Of a stretch of 64,000 nucleotides of DNA, positions 21,285 to 30,632 are shown one piece after another. The notes below the pieces were generated by a model. That model saw nothing but the letters and a program-made list of their open reading frames with translations, was not told where the DNA came from and did no database searches. The translations under genes and the position numbers were made by a program. Position 1 is the first letter of the stretch. Every line of letters begins with the position of its first letter. This DNA comes from Calidifontimicrobium sp035325925 (GTDB taxonomy: Bacteria > Pseudomonadota > Gammaproteobacteria > Burkholderiales > Burkholderiaceae_C). The stretch is taken from NCBI RefSeq assembly GCF_035325925.1, contig NZ_DAOKZA010000009.1, positions 38,753-102,752 of the forward strand, read 5' to 3'.

Positions 21285-22676
21285 ATGAAGAGACTTCTTG
21301 CCATCCTCGCCCTCGGCTCGATGCTGCTGGGCTTCGCGGGCGCGTCGTTCGCCCAGGACGCCGCGTCGGCGGCGGCATCGGCCGTCGAGGCCGCCAGCGA
21401 CGCCGCGGGGGCACCGGCCGAGGCCGCCGCCCCCGCCGCGGCGAGCGCCGTGCACAAGGGCGACGTCGCATGGATGATGACCGCCACGCTGCTCGTGCTG
21501 TTCATGGCCGTGCCGGGCCTGGCGCTGTTCTACGGCGGCCTGGTGCGCGCGAAGAACATGCTGTCGGTGCTGATGCAGGTGATGGTCGTGTTCTCGCTGA
21601 TCAGCGTGCTGTGGGCCGTGTACGGCTACAGCCTCGCGTTCGGCGGCGAGGGCCTGATCATCGCCGGCTTCGACAAGCTGTTCCTGTCGGGCGTGACGAT
21701 CGACACTCTGGCCGACACCTTCACCGCCGACGTCAAGCTGCCCGAGTACGTGTTCGTCGCGTTCCAGGCCACGTTCGCCGGCATCACCTGCGCGCTGATC
21801 GTCGGCTCGTTCGCCGAGCGCATCAAGTTCTCGGCGGTGCTGCTGTTCTCGGTGATCTGGTTCACGCTCGCCTACCTGCCGATCGCGCACATGGTGTGGG
21901 GCGCCGGCGGCTACCTGCTCGACAAGGGCGCGCTCGACTTCGCCGGCGGCACCGTGGTGCACATCAACGCCGGCATCGCCGGCCTGGTGGGCGCGTACAT
22001 GCTCGGCAAGCGCGTGGGCTACGGCAAGGAGGCGATGCCGCCGCACTCGCTGCCGCTGACGATGGTCGGCGCCGCGATGCTGTGGGTCGGCTGGTTCGGC
22101 TTCAACGCCGGCTCGAACCTGGAAGCCACCAGCGGCGCCGCGCTGGCCTTCGTCAACACGCTGCTGGCCACCGCCGCCGCGGTGCTGACCTGGTGCCTCG
22201 GCGAGGCGCTGACCAAGGGCAAGGCGTCAATGCTCGGCGCGGCGTCGGGCGCGGTCGCCGGCCTGGTGGCGATCACGCCGGCCTGCGGCACCGTCGGCCC
22301 GATTGGCGCGATCGTCATCGGCGGCGCGGCCGGCTTCGTCTGCCTGTGGGGCGTCAACGGCCTCAAGCGCATGCTCGGCGCCGACGACTCGCTCGACGTG
22401 TTCGGCGTGCACGGCGTCGGCGGCATCCTCGGCGCGATCCTCACCGGCGTGTTCTCCGCCGCGTCGCTGGGCGGCATCAAGGGCGACGACTACTCGATCG
22501 CCTCGCAGGTGCTGATCCAACTCGAGGGCGTGATCATCACCATCGTCTGGTCGGCGGTGGTCGCCTTCGTCGCCTACAAGGTGGTCGACACGCTGATCGG
22601 CCTGCGCGTGCCCGAGGAGGAGGAGCGCGAGGGCCTGGACATCACGTCGCACGGCGAGACGGCGTACAGCAAGTAG
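21285..22676 (+). CDS. amtB: Ammonium transporter AmtB
   Basis: 463 residues. A signal peptide (about 1-23, ending ASFAQ) and a ~30-residue Ala-rich region precede eleven membrane helices. The conserved WMMTATLLVLFM, GGxVVHINAGIAGLVGAYMLG and DVFGVHGVGGILGAILTG segments carry the twin pore histidines of the Amt family. It conducts ammonium/ammonia across the inner membrane and is inhibited by GlnK encoded 26 bp upstream. The start MKRLLAILALG was chosen because it begins a proper signal peptide; an in-frame GTG ten codons earlier is less likely. A strong intrinsic terminator follows immediately, closing the nitrogen operon. Confidence 0.96.
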   Translation: MKRLLAILALGSMLLGFAGASFAQDAASAAASAVEAASDAAGAPAEAAAPAAASAVHKGDVAWMMTATLLVLFMAVPGLALFYGGLVRAKNMLSVLMQVMVVFSLISVLWAVYGYSLAFGGEGLIIAGFDKLFLSGVTIDTLADTFTADVKLPEYVFVAFQATFAGITCALIVGSFAERIKFSAVLLFSVIWFTLAYLPIAHMVWGAGGYLLDKGALDFAGGTVVHINAGIAGLVGAYMLGKRVGYGKEAMPPHSLPLTMVGAAMLWVGWFGFNAGSNLEATSGAALAFVNTLLATAAAVLTWCLGEALTKGKASMLGAASGAVAGLVAITPACGTVGPIGAIVIGGAAGFVCLWGVNGLKRMLGADDSLDVFGVHGVGGILGAILTGVFSAASLGGIKGDDYSIASQVLIQLEGVIITIVWSAVVAFVAYKVVDTLIGLRVPEEEEREGLDITSHGETAYSK

Positions 22677-22697
22677 CGCCACCCGGCGTCGAACCCC

Positions 22698-22729
22698 GCG
22701 GGCCACCTTCGGGTGGCCCGCTGCTTTCG
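22698..22729 (+). terminator. Intrinsic terminator after amtB
   Basis: A perfect 10-bp GC stem (22698-22707 with 22712-22721) closes a TTCG tetraloop and is followed by TGCTTTC. It is 21 bp after the amtB stop. Confidence 0.85.
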
Positions 22730-22754
22730 GCGCCCGCGCGCGGGGGGCGCTGCC

Positions 22755-22760
22755 TACAAT
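22755..22760 (+). promoter_or_regulatory. Candidate -10 box of gshA
   Basis: TACAAT in the context CCTACAATC, 28 bp before the gshA start codon and just after the amtB terminator. A -35 element is not evident. Confidence 0.4.
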
Positions 22761-22788
22761 CGACGACCCGCCGCCCAGGACACCCGCG

Positions 22789-24084
22789 ATGGTCCCGCAC
22801 CTCATCACCGCCCTGACCGGGCCGATCAACGAGCTCGAGCAGCGCATGCTCGAGTCGATGCCGGCCATCGAGCGCTGGTTCCGCCTCGAGTGGATGGAGC
22901 ACACGCCGCCGTTCTACACCTCGGTGGACATCCGCAACGCCGGCTACAAGCTCGCGCCGGTGGACACCAACCTGTTCCCCGGCGGCTGGAACAACCTCAC
23001 CGACGAGATGCTGCCGCTGGCGGTGCAGGCGGCGATGGCGGCGATCGAGAAGATCTGCCCCGAGGCGAAGAACCTGCTGCTGATCCCCGAGCAGCACACC
23101 CGCAACACGTTCTACCTGACGAACGTGCAGCGGTTGATGCAGATCTTCCACCAGACCGGGCTGAACGTGCGCCTGGGCACGCTCGACGAGGAGATCAAGA
23201 AGCCGACCAAGGTCGCGCTGCCAGGCGGCAGCGAGCTCACGCTCGAGCCGCTGGTGCGCACGCGCACTCGCCTGGGGCTGAAGGACTTCGACCCCTGCAC
23301 GATCCTGCTCAACAACGACCTGTCGGGCGGCATCCCGAAGGTGCTCGAGGGGCTGCACGAGCAGTACCTGCTGCCGCCGCTGCACGCCGGCTGGGCGGTG
23401 CGCCGCAAGAGCCACCACTTCCGCAGCTACGAGGAGGTGGCCAAGAAGTTCGCCAAGCTGCTCGGCATGGACCCGTGGCTGATCAACCCGATGTACGCGC
23501 ACTGCGGCAAGGTCGACTTCGCCGAGGGCAGCGGCATCGACTGCGTCAAGGGGCACGCCGAGACGCTGATCGCCAAGGTGCGGCGCAAGTACAAGGAGTA
23601 CGGGATCGCCGAGAAGCCGTTCGTCGTCGTCAAGGCCGACGCCGGCACCTACGGCATGGGCATCATGACGGTGCGCGACCCGAAGGAGCTCGACGACATC
23701 AACCGCCGCACGCGCAACAAGATGAGCGTGATCAAGGAGGGCCAGGAGGTCACCGAGGTCATCATCCAGGAAGGCGTGCCGACCTACGAGCGCATCAACG
23801 AGGCGGTGGCCGAGCCGGTGGTCTACATGCTCGACCGCTACGTGGTCGGCGGCTTCTACCGCGTGCACGCCGAACGCGGCGTCGACGAGAACCTCAACGC
23901 GCCCGGCGCGGCGTTCGTGCCGCTGGCGTTCGCCGAGGCCAGCCACCTGCCGCGCCCCGGCGAGAAGCCCGGCGCGAGCGCGCCGAACCGCTTCTACATG
24001 TACGGCGTGATCGGCCGGCTGGCGATGCTCGCCGCCAGCTACGAGCTCGAGGCCACCGACCCCGACGCCGAGATCTACGAGTAG
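22789..24084 (+). CDS. gshA: Glutamate--cysteine ligase (TIGR02049 / ferrooxidans-type GshA)
   Basis: 431 residues. The sequence (LITALTGPINELEQRMLESMPAIERWFRLEWMEHTPPFYTSVDIRNAGYKLAPVDTN) is that of the glutamate-cysteine ligase family first defined from Acidithiobacillus ferrooxidans, which is unrelated in layout to E. coli GshA and is usual in Betaproteobacteria. It makes gamma-glutamylcysteine, the first step in glutathione synthesis. A lysine-rich ATP-binding segment (FVVVKADAGTYGMGIMTVRD) is visible in the second half. The partner gshB lies 2.4 kb downstream on the same strand, separated by kup. The start ATG is directly before the conserved block, and a candidate -10 box is 28 bp upstream. 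Confidence 0.93.
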   Translation: MVPHLITALTGPINELEQRMLESMPAIERWFRLEWMEHTPPFYTSVDIRNAGYKLAPVDTNLFPGGWNNLTDEMLPLAVQAAMAAIEKICPEAKNLLLIPEQHTRNTFYLTNVQRLMQIFHQTGLNVRLGTLDEEIKKPTKVALPGGSELTLEPLVRTRTRLGLKDFDPCTILLNNDLSGGIPKVLEGLHEQYLLPPLHAGWAVRRKSHHFRSYEEVAKKFAKLLGMDPWLINPMYAHCGKVDFAEGSGIDCVKGHAETLIAKVRRKYKEYGIAEKPFVVVKADAGTYGMGIMTVRDPKELDDINRRTRNKMSVIKEGQEVTEVIIQEGVPTYERINEAVAEPVVYMLDRYVVGGFYRVHAERGVDENLNAPGAAFVPLAFAEASHLPRPGEKPGASAPNRFYMYGVIGRLAMLAASYELEATDPDAEIYE

Positions 24085-24272
24085 CCGCGCGTTCGGGCCG
24101 CGGGCTGCGCCTTCGCGCGCAGCCGGCGCGCGGCGAGCATCGCGACGCCGACGCCGAATGCCGCCACGGCCGCCGGCGCGTCGCGGCCGCGGCACGCCGC
24201 ACGCTTGTGCGCGGCGTGCCGCGCCGCCAGAATGCCCGGGCGGCGGGCACGGCCGCGACGTACGCCTCCGCC

Positions 24273-26156
24273 TTGACCCCCCCGCGCGCCCCGCGCAGCC
24301 CCGCCGCCGTCGCCGCCCTCACGCTGGGCGCGCTCGGCGTCGTCTACGGCGACATCGGCACCAGCCCGCTGTATGCGCTCAAGGAGGTGTTCCACGCCGG
24401 CCACGTGCCGGTGACGCCTGCGCACGTGCTGGGCATCCTGTCGCTGATCTTCTGGACGATGACGGTCATCGTCTCGGTCAAGTACGTGCTGCTGATCCTG
24501 CGCGCCGACAACCACGGCGAAGGCGGGCTGATCGCGATGCTCGCGCTGGCCACCAGCGCGGTGGCCGACAAGCCGCGGCTGCGCCGCGCGCTGCTGGTGG
24601 TCGGCATGTTCGGCACCGCGGTGTTCTACGGCGACGGCGTGATCACGCCGGCGATCTCGGTGCTGTCGGCGGTCGAGGGCCTCGAGGTCGCGGCGCCGGC
24701 GCTGCACGACGTCGTCGTCCCGGTCACGCTGGCGGTGCTCACCGCGCTGTTCGCGGTGCAGCGCTTCGGCACCGGCGGCATCGGGCGCTTCTTCGGGCCG
24801 GTCACGCTGCTGTGGTTCGTCGCGCTGATCGCGCTGGGCGTGCCGCAGGTGGCGGCGAACCCGACGGTGCTCGCGGCGCTGAACCCGCTGCACGCGCTCG
24901 CGTTCATCGCCGAGGAACCGCTGGTGGCCTTCGTCGCGCTCGGCGCGGTGGTGCTGACCGTCACAGGCGGCGAGGCGCTGTACGCCGACCTCGGCCACTT
25001 CGGGCGGCTGCCGATCCGGCTGGCGTGGTACGGCCTCGTGATGCCGGCGCTGGTGGTCAACTACTTCGGCCAGGGCGCGCTGCTGCTCGCGCAGCCCGAG
25101 GCGGTCGACAACCCGTTCTACCGCCTCGCGCCCGAGTGGGCGCGGCTGCCGCTGGTGTTCCTGGCCACCGCGGCCACCGTGATCGCGTCGCAGGCGCTGA
25201 TCACCGCGGCGTTCTCGGTCACCAAGCAGGCGGTGCAGATGGGGCTGCTGCCGCGCATGCGGCTGCTGCACACCTCGGTGCGCGAGACCGGCCAGATCTA
25301 CGTGCCGTTCGTCAACTGGGCGCTGTACGGGTTCATCGTGCTCGCGGTGGTGCTGTTCGGCAGTTCGTCGAAGCTGGCCGCGGCGTACGGCATCGCGGTG
25401 ACGCTGGACATGACGATCACCACGGTGATGACGTTCTTCGTGCTGCGTCACGGCTGGAAGTACCCGCTGGCGCTCGCCGTCGCGGCCACCGGGGTGTTCC
25501 TCGCCGTCGACGTCACCTTCTTCGCGTCGAACCTGCTCAAGCTGTTCGCCGGCGGCTGGTTCCCGCTGGTCATCGGCGTGGGCATGTTCACGCTGATGCT
25601 CACCTGGATGCAGGGCCGCACGCTGGTGGCCGAGCGGCTGCGCGACGACGCGATCGATCTGCGCGGCTTCCTCGACGCGGTGTTCGTCGCGCCGCCGGCG
25701 CGCGTCGGCGGCACCGCGGTGTTCCTCACCGCCGAGGCGGGGCTGGCGCCGAACGCGCTGATGCACAACCTCAAGCACAACAAGGTGCTGCACGCCTACA
25801 ACCTGTTCGTCACGGTGCGCCACCACGAGGTGCCCTGGGTGCCGGTCGGCGAGCGCGTGCAGGTGCAGCCGCTGGGCCACGACTGCTGGCAGCTCACGCT
25901 GGACTACGGCTTCAAGGACGACCCCGACGTGCCGGCCGCGCTCGAGCTGCTGCGCGCCCACGGCGTGCCGCTCGACCCGATGGACACCAGCTACTTCCTG
26001 TCGCGCGACATCGTCGTGCCCAGCGTCGCGCGCGGCATGTCGCTGTGGCGCGAGAAGCTGTTCGTCGCGATGCACCGCAACGCCGCGCGCGCCGCCGACT
26101 TCCTGTCGCTGCCGCCGAACCGCGTCGTCGAGCTGGGCGCGAAGATCACGCTGTGA
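24273..26156 (+). CDS. kup: Kup family low-affinity potassium uptake permease
   Basis: 627 residues if translated from a TTG start, the usual Kup length (622-630). The start was chosen because conserved sequence begins within ~15 codons (LTLGALGVVYGDIGTSPLYALKEVF), while the frame further upstream is unconserved and overlaps gshA in another frame. Twelve hydrophobic segments span ~15-430; the C-terminal ~190 residues are the cytoplasmic domain (NLKHNKVLHAYNLFVTVRHHEVPWV). Kup imports K+ coupled to protons. It sits between gshA and gshB on the same strand; glutathione-gated K+ efflux is known elsewhere, but a functional link here is only suggested by position. Confidence 0.93.
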   Translation: MTPPRAPRSPAAVAALTLGALGVVYGDIGTSPLYALKEVFHAGHVPVTPAHVLGILSLIFWTMTVIVSVKYVLLILRADNHGEGGLIAMLALATSAVADKPRLRRALLVVGMFGTAVFYGDGVITPAISVLSAVEGLEVAAPALHDVVVPVTLAVLTALFAVQRFGTGGIGRFFGPVTLLWFVALIALGVPQVAANPTVLAALNPLHALAFIAEEPLVAFVALGAVVLTVTGGEALYADLGHFGRLPIRLAWYGLVMPALVVNYFGQGALLLAQPEAVDNPFYRLAPEWARLPLVFLATAATVIASQALITAAFSVTKQAVQMGLLPRMRLLHTSVRETGQIYVPFVNWALYGFIVLAVVLFGSSSKLAAAYGIAVTLDMTITTVMTFFVLRHGWKYPLALAVAATGVFLAVDVTFFASNLLKLFAGGWFPLVIGVGMFTLMLTWMQGRTLVAERLRDDAIDLRGFLDAVFVAPPARVGGTAVFLTAEAGLAPNALMHNLKHNKVLHAYNLFVTVRHHEVPWVPVGERVQVQPLGHDCWQLTLDYGFKDDPDVPAALELLRAHGVPLDPMDTSYFLSRDIVVPSVARGMSLWREKLFVAMHRNAARAADFLSLPPNRVVELGAKITL

Positions 26157-26462
26157 GCGCGCGCGACCTCGCGGCCGTCGTCGCTGGCTGCGTCGCCGTG
26201 CCCGTCGGTTTCACCCGCTCGGTGGCGATCGTCTGTGCCGCGGCGCAGGCCCCGGGTGCGACGCCGGCAAGGGCCGCGTCGTGGACCCGGACGCTCGGGC
26301 CGGGCATGGGGTCGACCGGCATCGGCCTGTCGGTCGCGCACCGCCAGCCGGTGCCCACCGCCTGGTCCACGCCGGGCTGGCGCTGCCGGGCACGATCGCC
26401 GGCGCGGCGGCGCCATCGGTGCAACACTACCGCTCCCGCCGCCGAACCCCTGCCGCGCCGCC
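26157..26462. other. Intergenic region between kup and gshB
   Basis: 306 bp without a convincing gene. A short reverse-strand open frame of 93 codons spans most of it, but its composition looks like a GC-rich shadow and no family is recognisable. No clear promoter or terminator is visible, although a gap this long suggests gshB has its own promoter. Confidence 0.5.
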
Positions 26463-27419
26463 GTGAACCTGCTCTTCGTCGCCGACCCGCTCGAGGCCTT
26501 CAAGGCCTACAAGGACACCACCTTCGCGATGATGCGCGAGGCCGCGTCGCGCGGGCACACGGTGTGGGCCTGCGAGCCCGCCGACCTGGTGTGGCGCACC
26601 GGCTCGCGCGTGGTCGCGCGGCGCGCGCGCGCGATCACGCCCACCGGCGAAGCGAAGGCCTGGTTCGCCGTGCTGCAGGAGCGCGAGCTGGCGCTGGCCG
26701 ACACCGACGCGGTGCTGATGCGCAAGGACCCGCCGTTCGACAGCGAGTACTTCTACGCCACGCACCTGCTCGAGCAGGCCGAGCGCGAGGGCGCGCGCGT
26801 GATCAACCGGCCGCGCGCGCTGCGCGACCACCCCGAGAAGCTGGCGATCATGGAGTTCGCCGATTACATCGGGCCGACGCTGGTCACGCGCGACGCGCGC
26901 GCGATCCGCGCGTTCCACGACGAGCACCGCGACATCATCCTCAAGCCGCTCGACGGCATGGGCGGCATGGGCATCTTCCGCGTCGGCCCCGACGGGCTCA
27001 ACCTCGGCGCGATCACCGAGACGCTGAACCGTCACGGCGCGGTCACCGTGATGGCGCAGAAGTACCTCACCGAGATCGTGCACGGCGACAAGCGCGTGAT
27101 CGTGATCGACGGCGAACCGGTGCCGTACAGCCTGGCGCGCATCCCGCAGGGCAGCGAGATCCGCGGCAACCTGGCGGTCGGCGGCAAGGGCGTCGCGCAG
27201 CCGCTGAGCGAGCGCGACCGCGAGATCGCGCTCGGCGTCGGCCGCGTGCTGGCGCAGCGCGGCATCGTCTTCGCCGGCCTCGACGTGATCGGCGACTGGC
27301 TCACCGAGATCAACGTCACCAGCCCGACCGGTTTCCAGGAGATCGCGCAGCAGACCGGCTTCGACGCGGCCAGGCCCTTCGTCGACGCGGTCGAGCGCGT
27401 GGCGGCCGCGCCGCGCTGA
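26463..27419 (+). CDS. gshB: Glutathione synthetase
   Basis: 318 residues, matching GshB (~316). It joins glycine to gamma-glutamylcysteine. An N-terminal substrate-binding Rossmann-like domain (NLLFVADPLEAFKAYKDTTFAMMREA) is followed by an ATP-grasp domain with the ILKPLDGMGGMGIFRV nucleotide-binding segment and metal-binding DVIGDWLTEINVTSPTG. The conserved MRKDPPFDSEY substrate motif is also present. Translation probably starts at GTG, because the next residues are the conserved N-terminus and no ATG fits. The upstream gap of 306 bp suggests independent transcription from kup. A conserved hypothetical gene converges 42 bp downstream. Confidence 0.95.
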   Translation: MNLLFVADPLEAFKAYKDTTFAMMREAASRGHTVWACEPADLVWRTGSRVVARRARAITPTGEAKAWFAVLQERELALADTDAVLMRKDPPFDSEYFYATHLLEQAEREGARVINRPRALRDHPEKLAIMEFADYIGPTLVTRDARAIRAFHDEHRDIILKPLDGMGGMGIFRVGPDGLNLGAITETLNRHGAVTVMAQKYLTEIVHGDKRVIVIDGEPVPYSLARIPQGSEIRGNLAVGGKGVAQPLSERDREIALGVGRVLAQRGIVFAGLDVIGDWLTEINVTSPTGFQEIAQQTGFDAARPFVDAVERVAAAPR

Positions 27420-27461
27420 GCGGCCGCCGCGCCGAAGGCACTGCCCGCGGCGGTCGCGGCT

Positions 27462-27869
27462 TCAGGCGCGACGCAGCTGCTCGATCTCGCGCCGGATCTC
27501 GGGCGGGAAACCCTGTCGGCCGCCGCGGCGGTCGAGCAGCAGGTCGTCGAGCAGTGCGCCGCGGCGCGCCGGGTCGCGCCAGACCTCGGCCAGCGCGTTG
27601 GCCACGCGCGGGAAGCGCTCGCACAGTTCGCGCGGGCGCAGCGACGGCGGCAGCGACAGCACCCAGTCGATGGCGCCGCCGCTGAGCGCGCGGTCGGTGG
27701 CCTGCGGCTTGCGGCGGCGCTGCTCCCAGTAGCCGGGCGCGAGCGTCGGCAGGCGCTCGACACCCGGCGGCAACTCGTCGAGCGCCGCGCGTGCGGTCGA
27801 CAGGTCGGTCGGCTCGAAGTCAATGCTGCCCGGGTCGCGCGACGCCGGGTCGTGGGGGCCGCGGTGCAT
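27462..27869 (-). CDS. Conserved hypothetical protein
   Basis: 135 residues, with no signal peptide or membrane helix. The middle section (LAPGYWEQRRRKPQATDRALSGGAIDW ... LSLPPSLRPRELCERFPRVANALAEVW) looks like a genuine conserved block that I believe recurs in Burkholderiales as a protein of unknown function, and its composition (Trp, Tyr, Gln) is not that of a shadow frame. The C-terminus is Arg/Glu-rich and helical. It converges on gshB (42 bp) and is divergent from the M16 peptidase gene across a 220 bp gap. No function can be offered; a start further downstream (at the second GS-rich region) cannot be excluded. Confidence 0.7.
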   Translation of the reverse strand: MHRGPHDPASRDPGSIDFEPTDLSTARAALDELPPGVERLPTLAPGYWEQRRRKPQATDRALSGGAIDWVLSLPPSLRPRELCERFPRVANALAEVWRDPARRGALLDDLLLDRRGGRQGFPPEIRREIEQLRRA

Positions 27870-28089
27870 GGCGGTCTGGTTCTGGATCAGGTGCGCGCAG
27901 ATTACGCCCGCGCGGTGCGCGCGACAGTGACGGATTTCACGCCCGCGCGGCACCCCCACCGGGTCGCGGGGGCCGTGCGCCGCCCCTGCACAATGCGTGC
28001 TGCGCCGCATCACCCGGGGGCCCCGCCGCCCGCGGGCGGGCGCACCCGCCGATCCCCCCGCCCATGCCCCGCGCCGAACCCGGTTACCG

Positions 28090-29367
28090 ATGACCGCCCG
28101 CCCGCCCCCCGACGAACCCGTCGTCGCGCGCCTTCGCAACGGCGTGCACGTCGTGCACCTGCCCACGCCGCAGCGCGCCACCGCGTGCGCCAGCGTGTTC
28201 GTGCGCAGCGGCAGCGCGCACGAGCCGCGCACGCTCAACGGCATCGGCCACTTCATCGAGCACATGGCCTTCAAGGGCACGACCACGCGCGACGCGCGAC
28301 GCATCAACCTCGACGCCGAGCGCCTCGGTGCCGAGGTGCTGGCGCACACCGACAAGGACCACACCGCGTTCCAGATGCGCGGGCTGGCCGAGCACGCGCT
28401 CGACTTCGTGCGCATGCTCGCCGACATCGTGCGCCGCCCGACCTTCCCCGCCGACGAGCTCGAGCGCGAGCGGCAGGTGCTGCTGCACGAGTTCGCCGAG
28501 GTCGACGACGACCCGATGGACACCGCGTACCGGCTGTTCGACCATGCCTGCTTCGGCCTGCACCCGGCCGCGCAGCCGGTGATCGGCACGCGCGCGCACA
28601 TCGAGCGCATCACGCGCGCCGACCTGCTCGGCTACGTGCAGCGCCAGTACAGCGGCGCCAACGTGGTGGTCGGCGTCGCCGCCGACGCCGACCCCGCCGC
28701 GGTGCTGCGCGCCGTCGACGCGGCCTTCGGCGACATGGCCGAGGGCGCGGCGCACACCGTCGCGGCGACCCCCTACCGCGGCGACGTGCGCACCCGCGCG
28801 CTGTCGGGCAGCAACCAGGCGCATCTGCTGATCGGCGGCGCGCTGCCGCCGCTGGCTGCCGACGACGCCACCGGCACCGTGGCCGCCGCGGTGCTCGGCG
28901 AGGGCATGAGCTCGCCGCTGCTGCTGCGCGTGCGCGAGCAGCGCGCGCTGGCCTACCACGCGACCTGCGCCGCCGACGTGCTCGATGTCTGCGGCCAGTT
29001 CGTCGTCGAGGCGTCGACCGCGCCCGAGGGGCTCGACGACTGCGCGCGCGAGGTCGCCGCGCTGCTGCACGCGCACGCCCGCCGCGTCGACCCGGTGGAC
29101 CTGGAGCGCGCGCAGCGCCAGCTGCGCGTGCGCCGCCTGCGCGCCGCCGAGAAGCCGCTGCAGCGGCTCGAGGACGCCGCGCTCGACCTGTTCAGCTTCG
29201 GCCGCGTGCGCACGCTCGACGAGCAGCTCGAGCGGCTCGACGCGGTCGGCGCCGACGCGGTGCGCGCGCAGTTCGAACGGCTGATCGCCGACGGGCTGTC
29301 GGCCGTCGCGGTCGGGCACGTCGGGCGCGCCGCCGGCGAGCGCCTGCGCAACGCCTTGAAGGGATGA
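28090..29367 (+). CDS. M16 family zinc metallopeptidase
   Basis: 425 residues. The inverted zinc motif HFIEH is at His54-Glu57-His58, and the distal ligand Glu134 (LLHEFAEVDDDP) lies 76 residues later, exactly the M16 spacing, so the catalytic half is complete. The second half (~220-420) is the inactive M16C partner domain (SGSNQAHLLIGG ... REQRALAYHATC). It resembles the single-chain processing-peptidase-like proteins of bacteria, which are probably cytoplasmic or periplasmic peptide-degrading enzymes; no signal peptide is visible. Its stop overlaps the ATG of the next gene (ATGA), indicating translational coupling with an MFS transporter and a helicase. Confidence 0.92.
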   Translation: MTARPPPDEPVVARLRNGVHVVHLPTPQRATACASVFVRSGSAHEPRTLNGIGHFIEHMAFKGTTTRDARRINLDAERLGAEVLAHTDKDHTAFQMRGLAEHALDFVRMLADIVRRPTFPADELERERQVLLHEFAEVDDDPMDTAYRLFDHACFGLHPAAQPVIGTRAHIERITRADLLGYVQRQYSGANVVVGVAADADPAAVLRAVDAAFGDMAEGAAHTVAATPYRGDVRTRALSGSNQAHLLIGGALPPLAADDATGTVAAAVLGEGMSSPLLLRVREQRALAYHATCAADVLDVCGQFVVEASTAPEGLDDCAREVAALLHAHARRVDPVDLERAQRQLRVRRLRAAEKPLQRLEDAALDLFSFGRVRTLDEQLERLDAVGADAVRAQFERLIADGLSAVAVGHVGRAAGERLRNALKG

Positions 29368-30632
29368 ACGCCGACGACGCGCACGAGCTGTCGCGGCTGC
29401 GCATGGCGCTGCTGGTCATCGGCGCCGGCGTGTGCGCGGCGCTGCACGTGGGCAAGCTGCCGCCGGCGGTGGCCGCGCTGCAGCAGGCGCTGGGGCTGTC
29501 GCTGGTGCAGGCCGGCTTCGCGGTGTCGCTGGTTCAGCTGGCCGGCATGGCGCTGGGCGTGGCCTTCGGCGCGCTCGCCGACGGGCTGGGGCTGCGGCGC
29601 AGCATGCTGCTCGGGCTGGCGCTGCTCGCGCTGGCCAGCGTGCTCGGCGGCGTCGCGCCCGGCGTGGGCGTGCTGCTGGCCACGCGCGCGCTCGAAGGGC
29701 TGGGCTTCCTGCTGGTCGTGCTGCCGGCGCCGGGGCTGGTGCGCCGCCTGGTGCCGCCGCAGCGCGTGAGCCTGGTGCTCGGCCTGTGGGGCGCCTACAT
29801 GCCGCTGGCCACCGCGCTGGCGCTGCTCGCCGGGCCACCGTGGATCGCCGCGTTCGGCTGGCGCAGCTGGTGGTGGCTGCTGGGCGCGGTCGCCGCCGCG
29901 GCCGCGATCGCGCTGGCGCGCGGCGTGCCGGCGTCGGTGGACGCGATCGGCGCAGCCGGCGCGCCGGCCGCGTCGCCCACGCCATGGGCGGCACGGCTGG
30001 CGCACACGCTCGGCGCACGCGGGCCGTGGCTGGTGGCGGTGGCGTTCGCGATGTACTCGGGCCAGTGGCTGGCGGTGATCGGCTTCCTGCCGACGATCTA
30101 CACCGCCGCCGGCGTGTCGGGTGCGGCCACCGGGGCGCTCAGCGCGCTGGTCGCCGCGGTGAACATGGCCGGCAACATCGCGGCCGGGCGGCTGCTGCAC
30201 CGCGGCGTGCGCCAGCCGCGGCTGCTGGCCGTCGGCTACGTCGCGATGGCGCTGGCGGCCGTGCTCGCCTTCGCGGGCGGCGACGGCGCCGCACCGGCGT
30301 GGCTGCGCTACGCCGCGCTGCTGGCGTTCTCGATGCTCGGCGGCATGATCCCGGCCACGCTGTTCTCGCTGGCGGTGCGGCTGGCGCCGGGTGAGCACAC
30401 GCTGTCGACCACCGTCGGCTGGGTGCAGCAGTGGTCGTCGTTCGGCCAGTTCGCCGGGCCGCCGCTGGTGGCCTGGGTCGCCAGCCGCGCCGGCGGCTGG
30501 CACTGGACCTGGGTCGCCACGGGCGCGTGCTCGCTGGCCGGGCTGGTGCTGACCGCGGCGATCGCGCGCACGCTGCGCCAGCGCGCGGCGGCGCGATCCG
30601 CGGGCGTATCGTTGCCGCCGCGCCGACCATGA
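29364..30632 (+). CDS. MFS transporter
   Basis: 422 residues with twelve predicted membrane segments. The loop 2-3 signature is present as FGALADGLGLRRSMLLG, and the periplasmic linker in the middle is Ala/Pro-rich (about residues 190-215). The family resembles the CynX/NimT or NarK-like bacterial MFS permeases, but the substrate cannot be read. The ATG overlaps the stop of the M16 peptidase, and its own stop overlaps the ATG of the helicase gene, so all three should be made from one message. No functional reason for this grouping is apparent. The alternative start MALLVIGAG, 13 codons in, would drop a polar N-terminal extension. Confidence 0.88.
   Translation: MNADDAHELSRLRMALLVIGAGVCAALHVGKLPPAVAALQQALGLSLVQAGFAVSLVQLAGMALGVAFGALADGLGLRRSMLLGLALLALASVLGGVAPGVGVLLATRALEGLGFLLVVLPAPGLVRRLVPPQRVSLVLGLWGAYMPLATALALLAGPPWIAAFGWRSWWWLLGAVAAAAAIALARGVPASVDAIGAAGAPAASPTPWAARLAHTLGARGPWLVAVAFAMYSGQWLAVIGFLPTIYTAAGVSGAATGALSALVAAVNMAGNIAAGRLLHRGVRQPRLLAVGYVAMALAAVLAFAGGDGAAPAWLRYAALLAFSMLGGMIPATLFSLAVRLAPGEHTLSTTVGWVQQWSSFGQFAGPPLVAWVASRAGGWHWTWVATGACSLAGLVLTAAIARTLRQRAAARSAGVSLPPRRP

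Noticed and set aside
26146..26427. 93-codon minus-strand frame between kup and gshB
   Set aside because: Low-complexity composition, no ribosome-binding site and overlap with the kup end; not supported as a gene.
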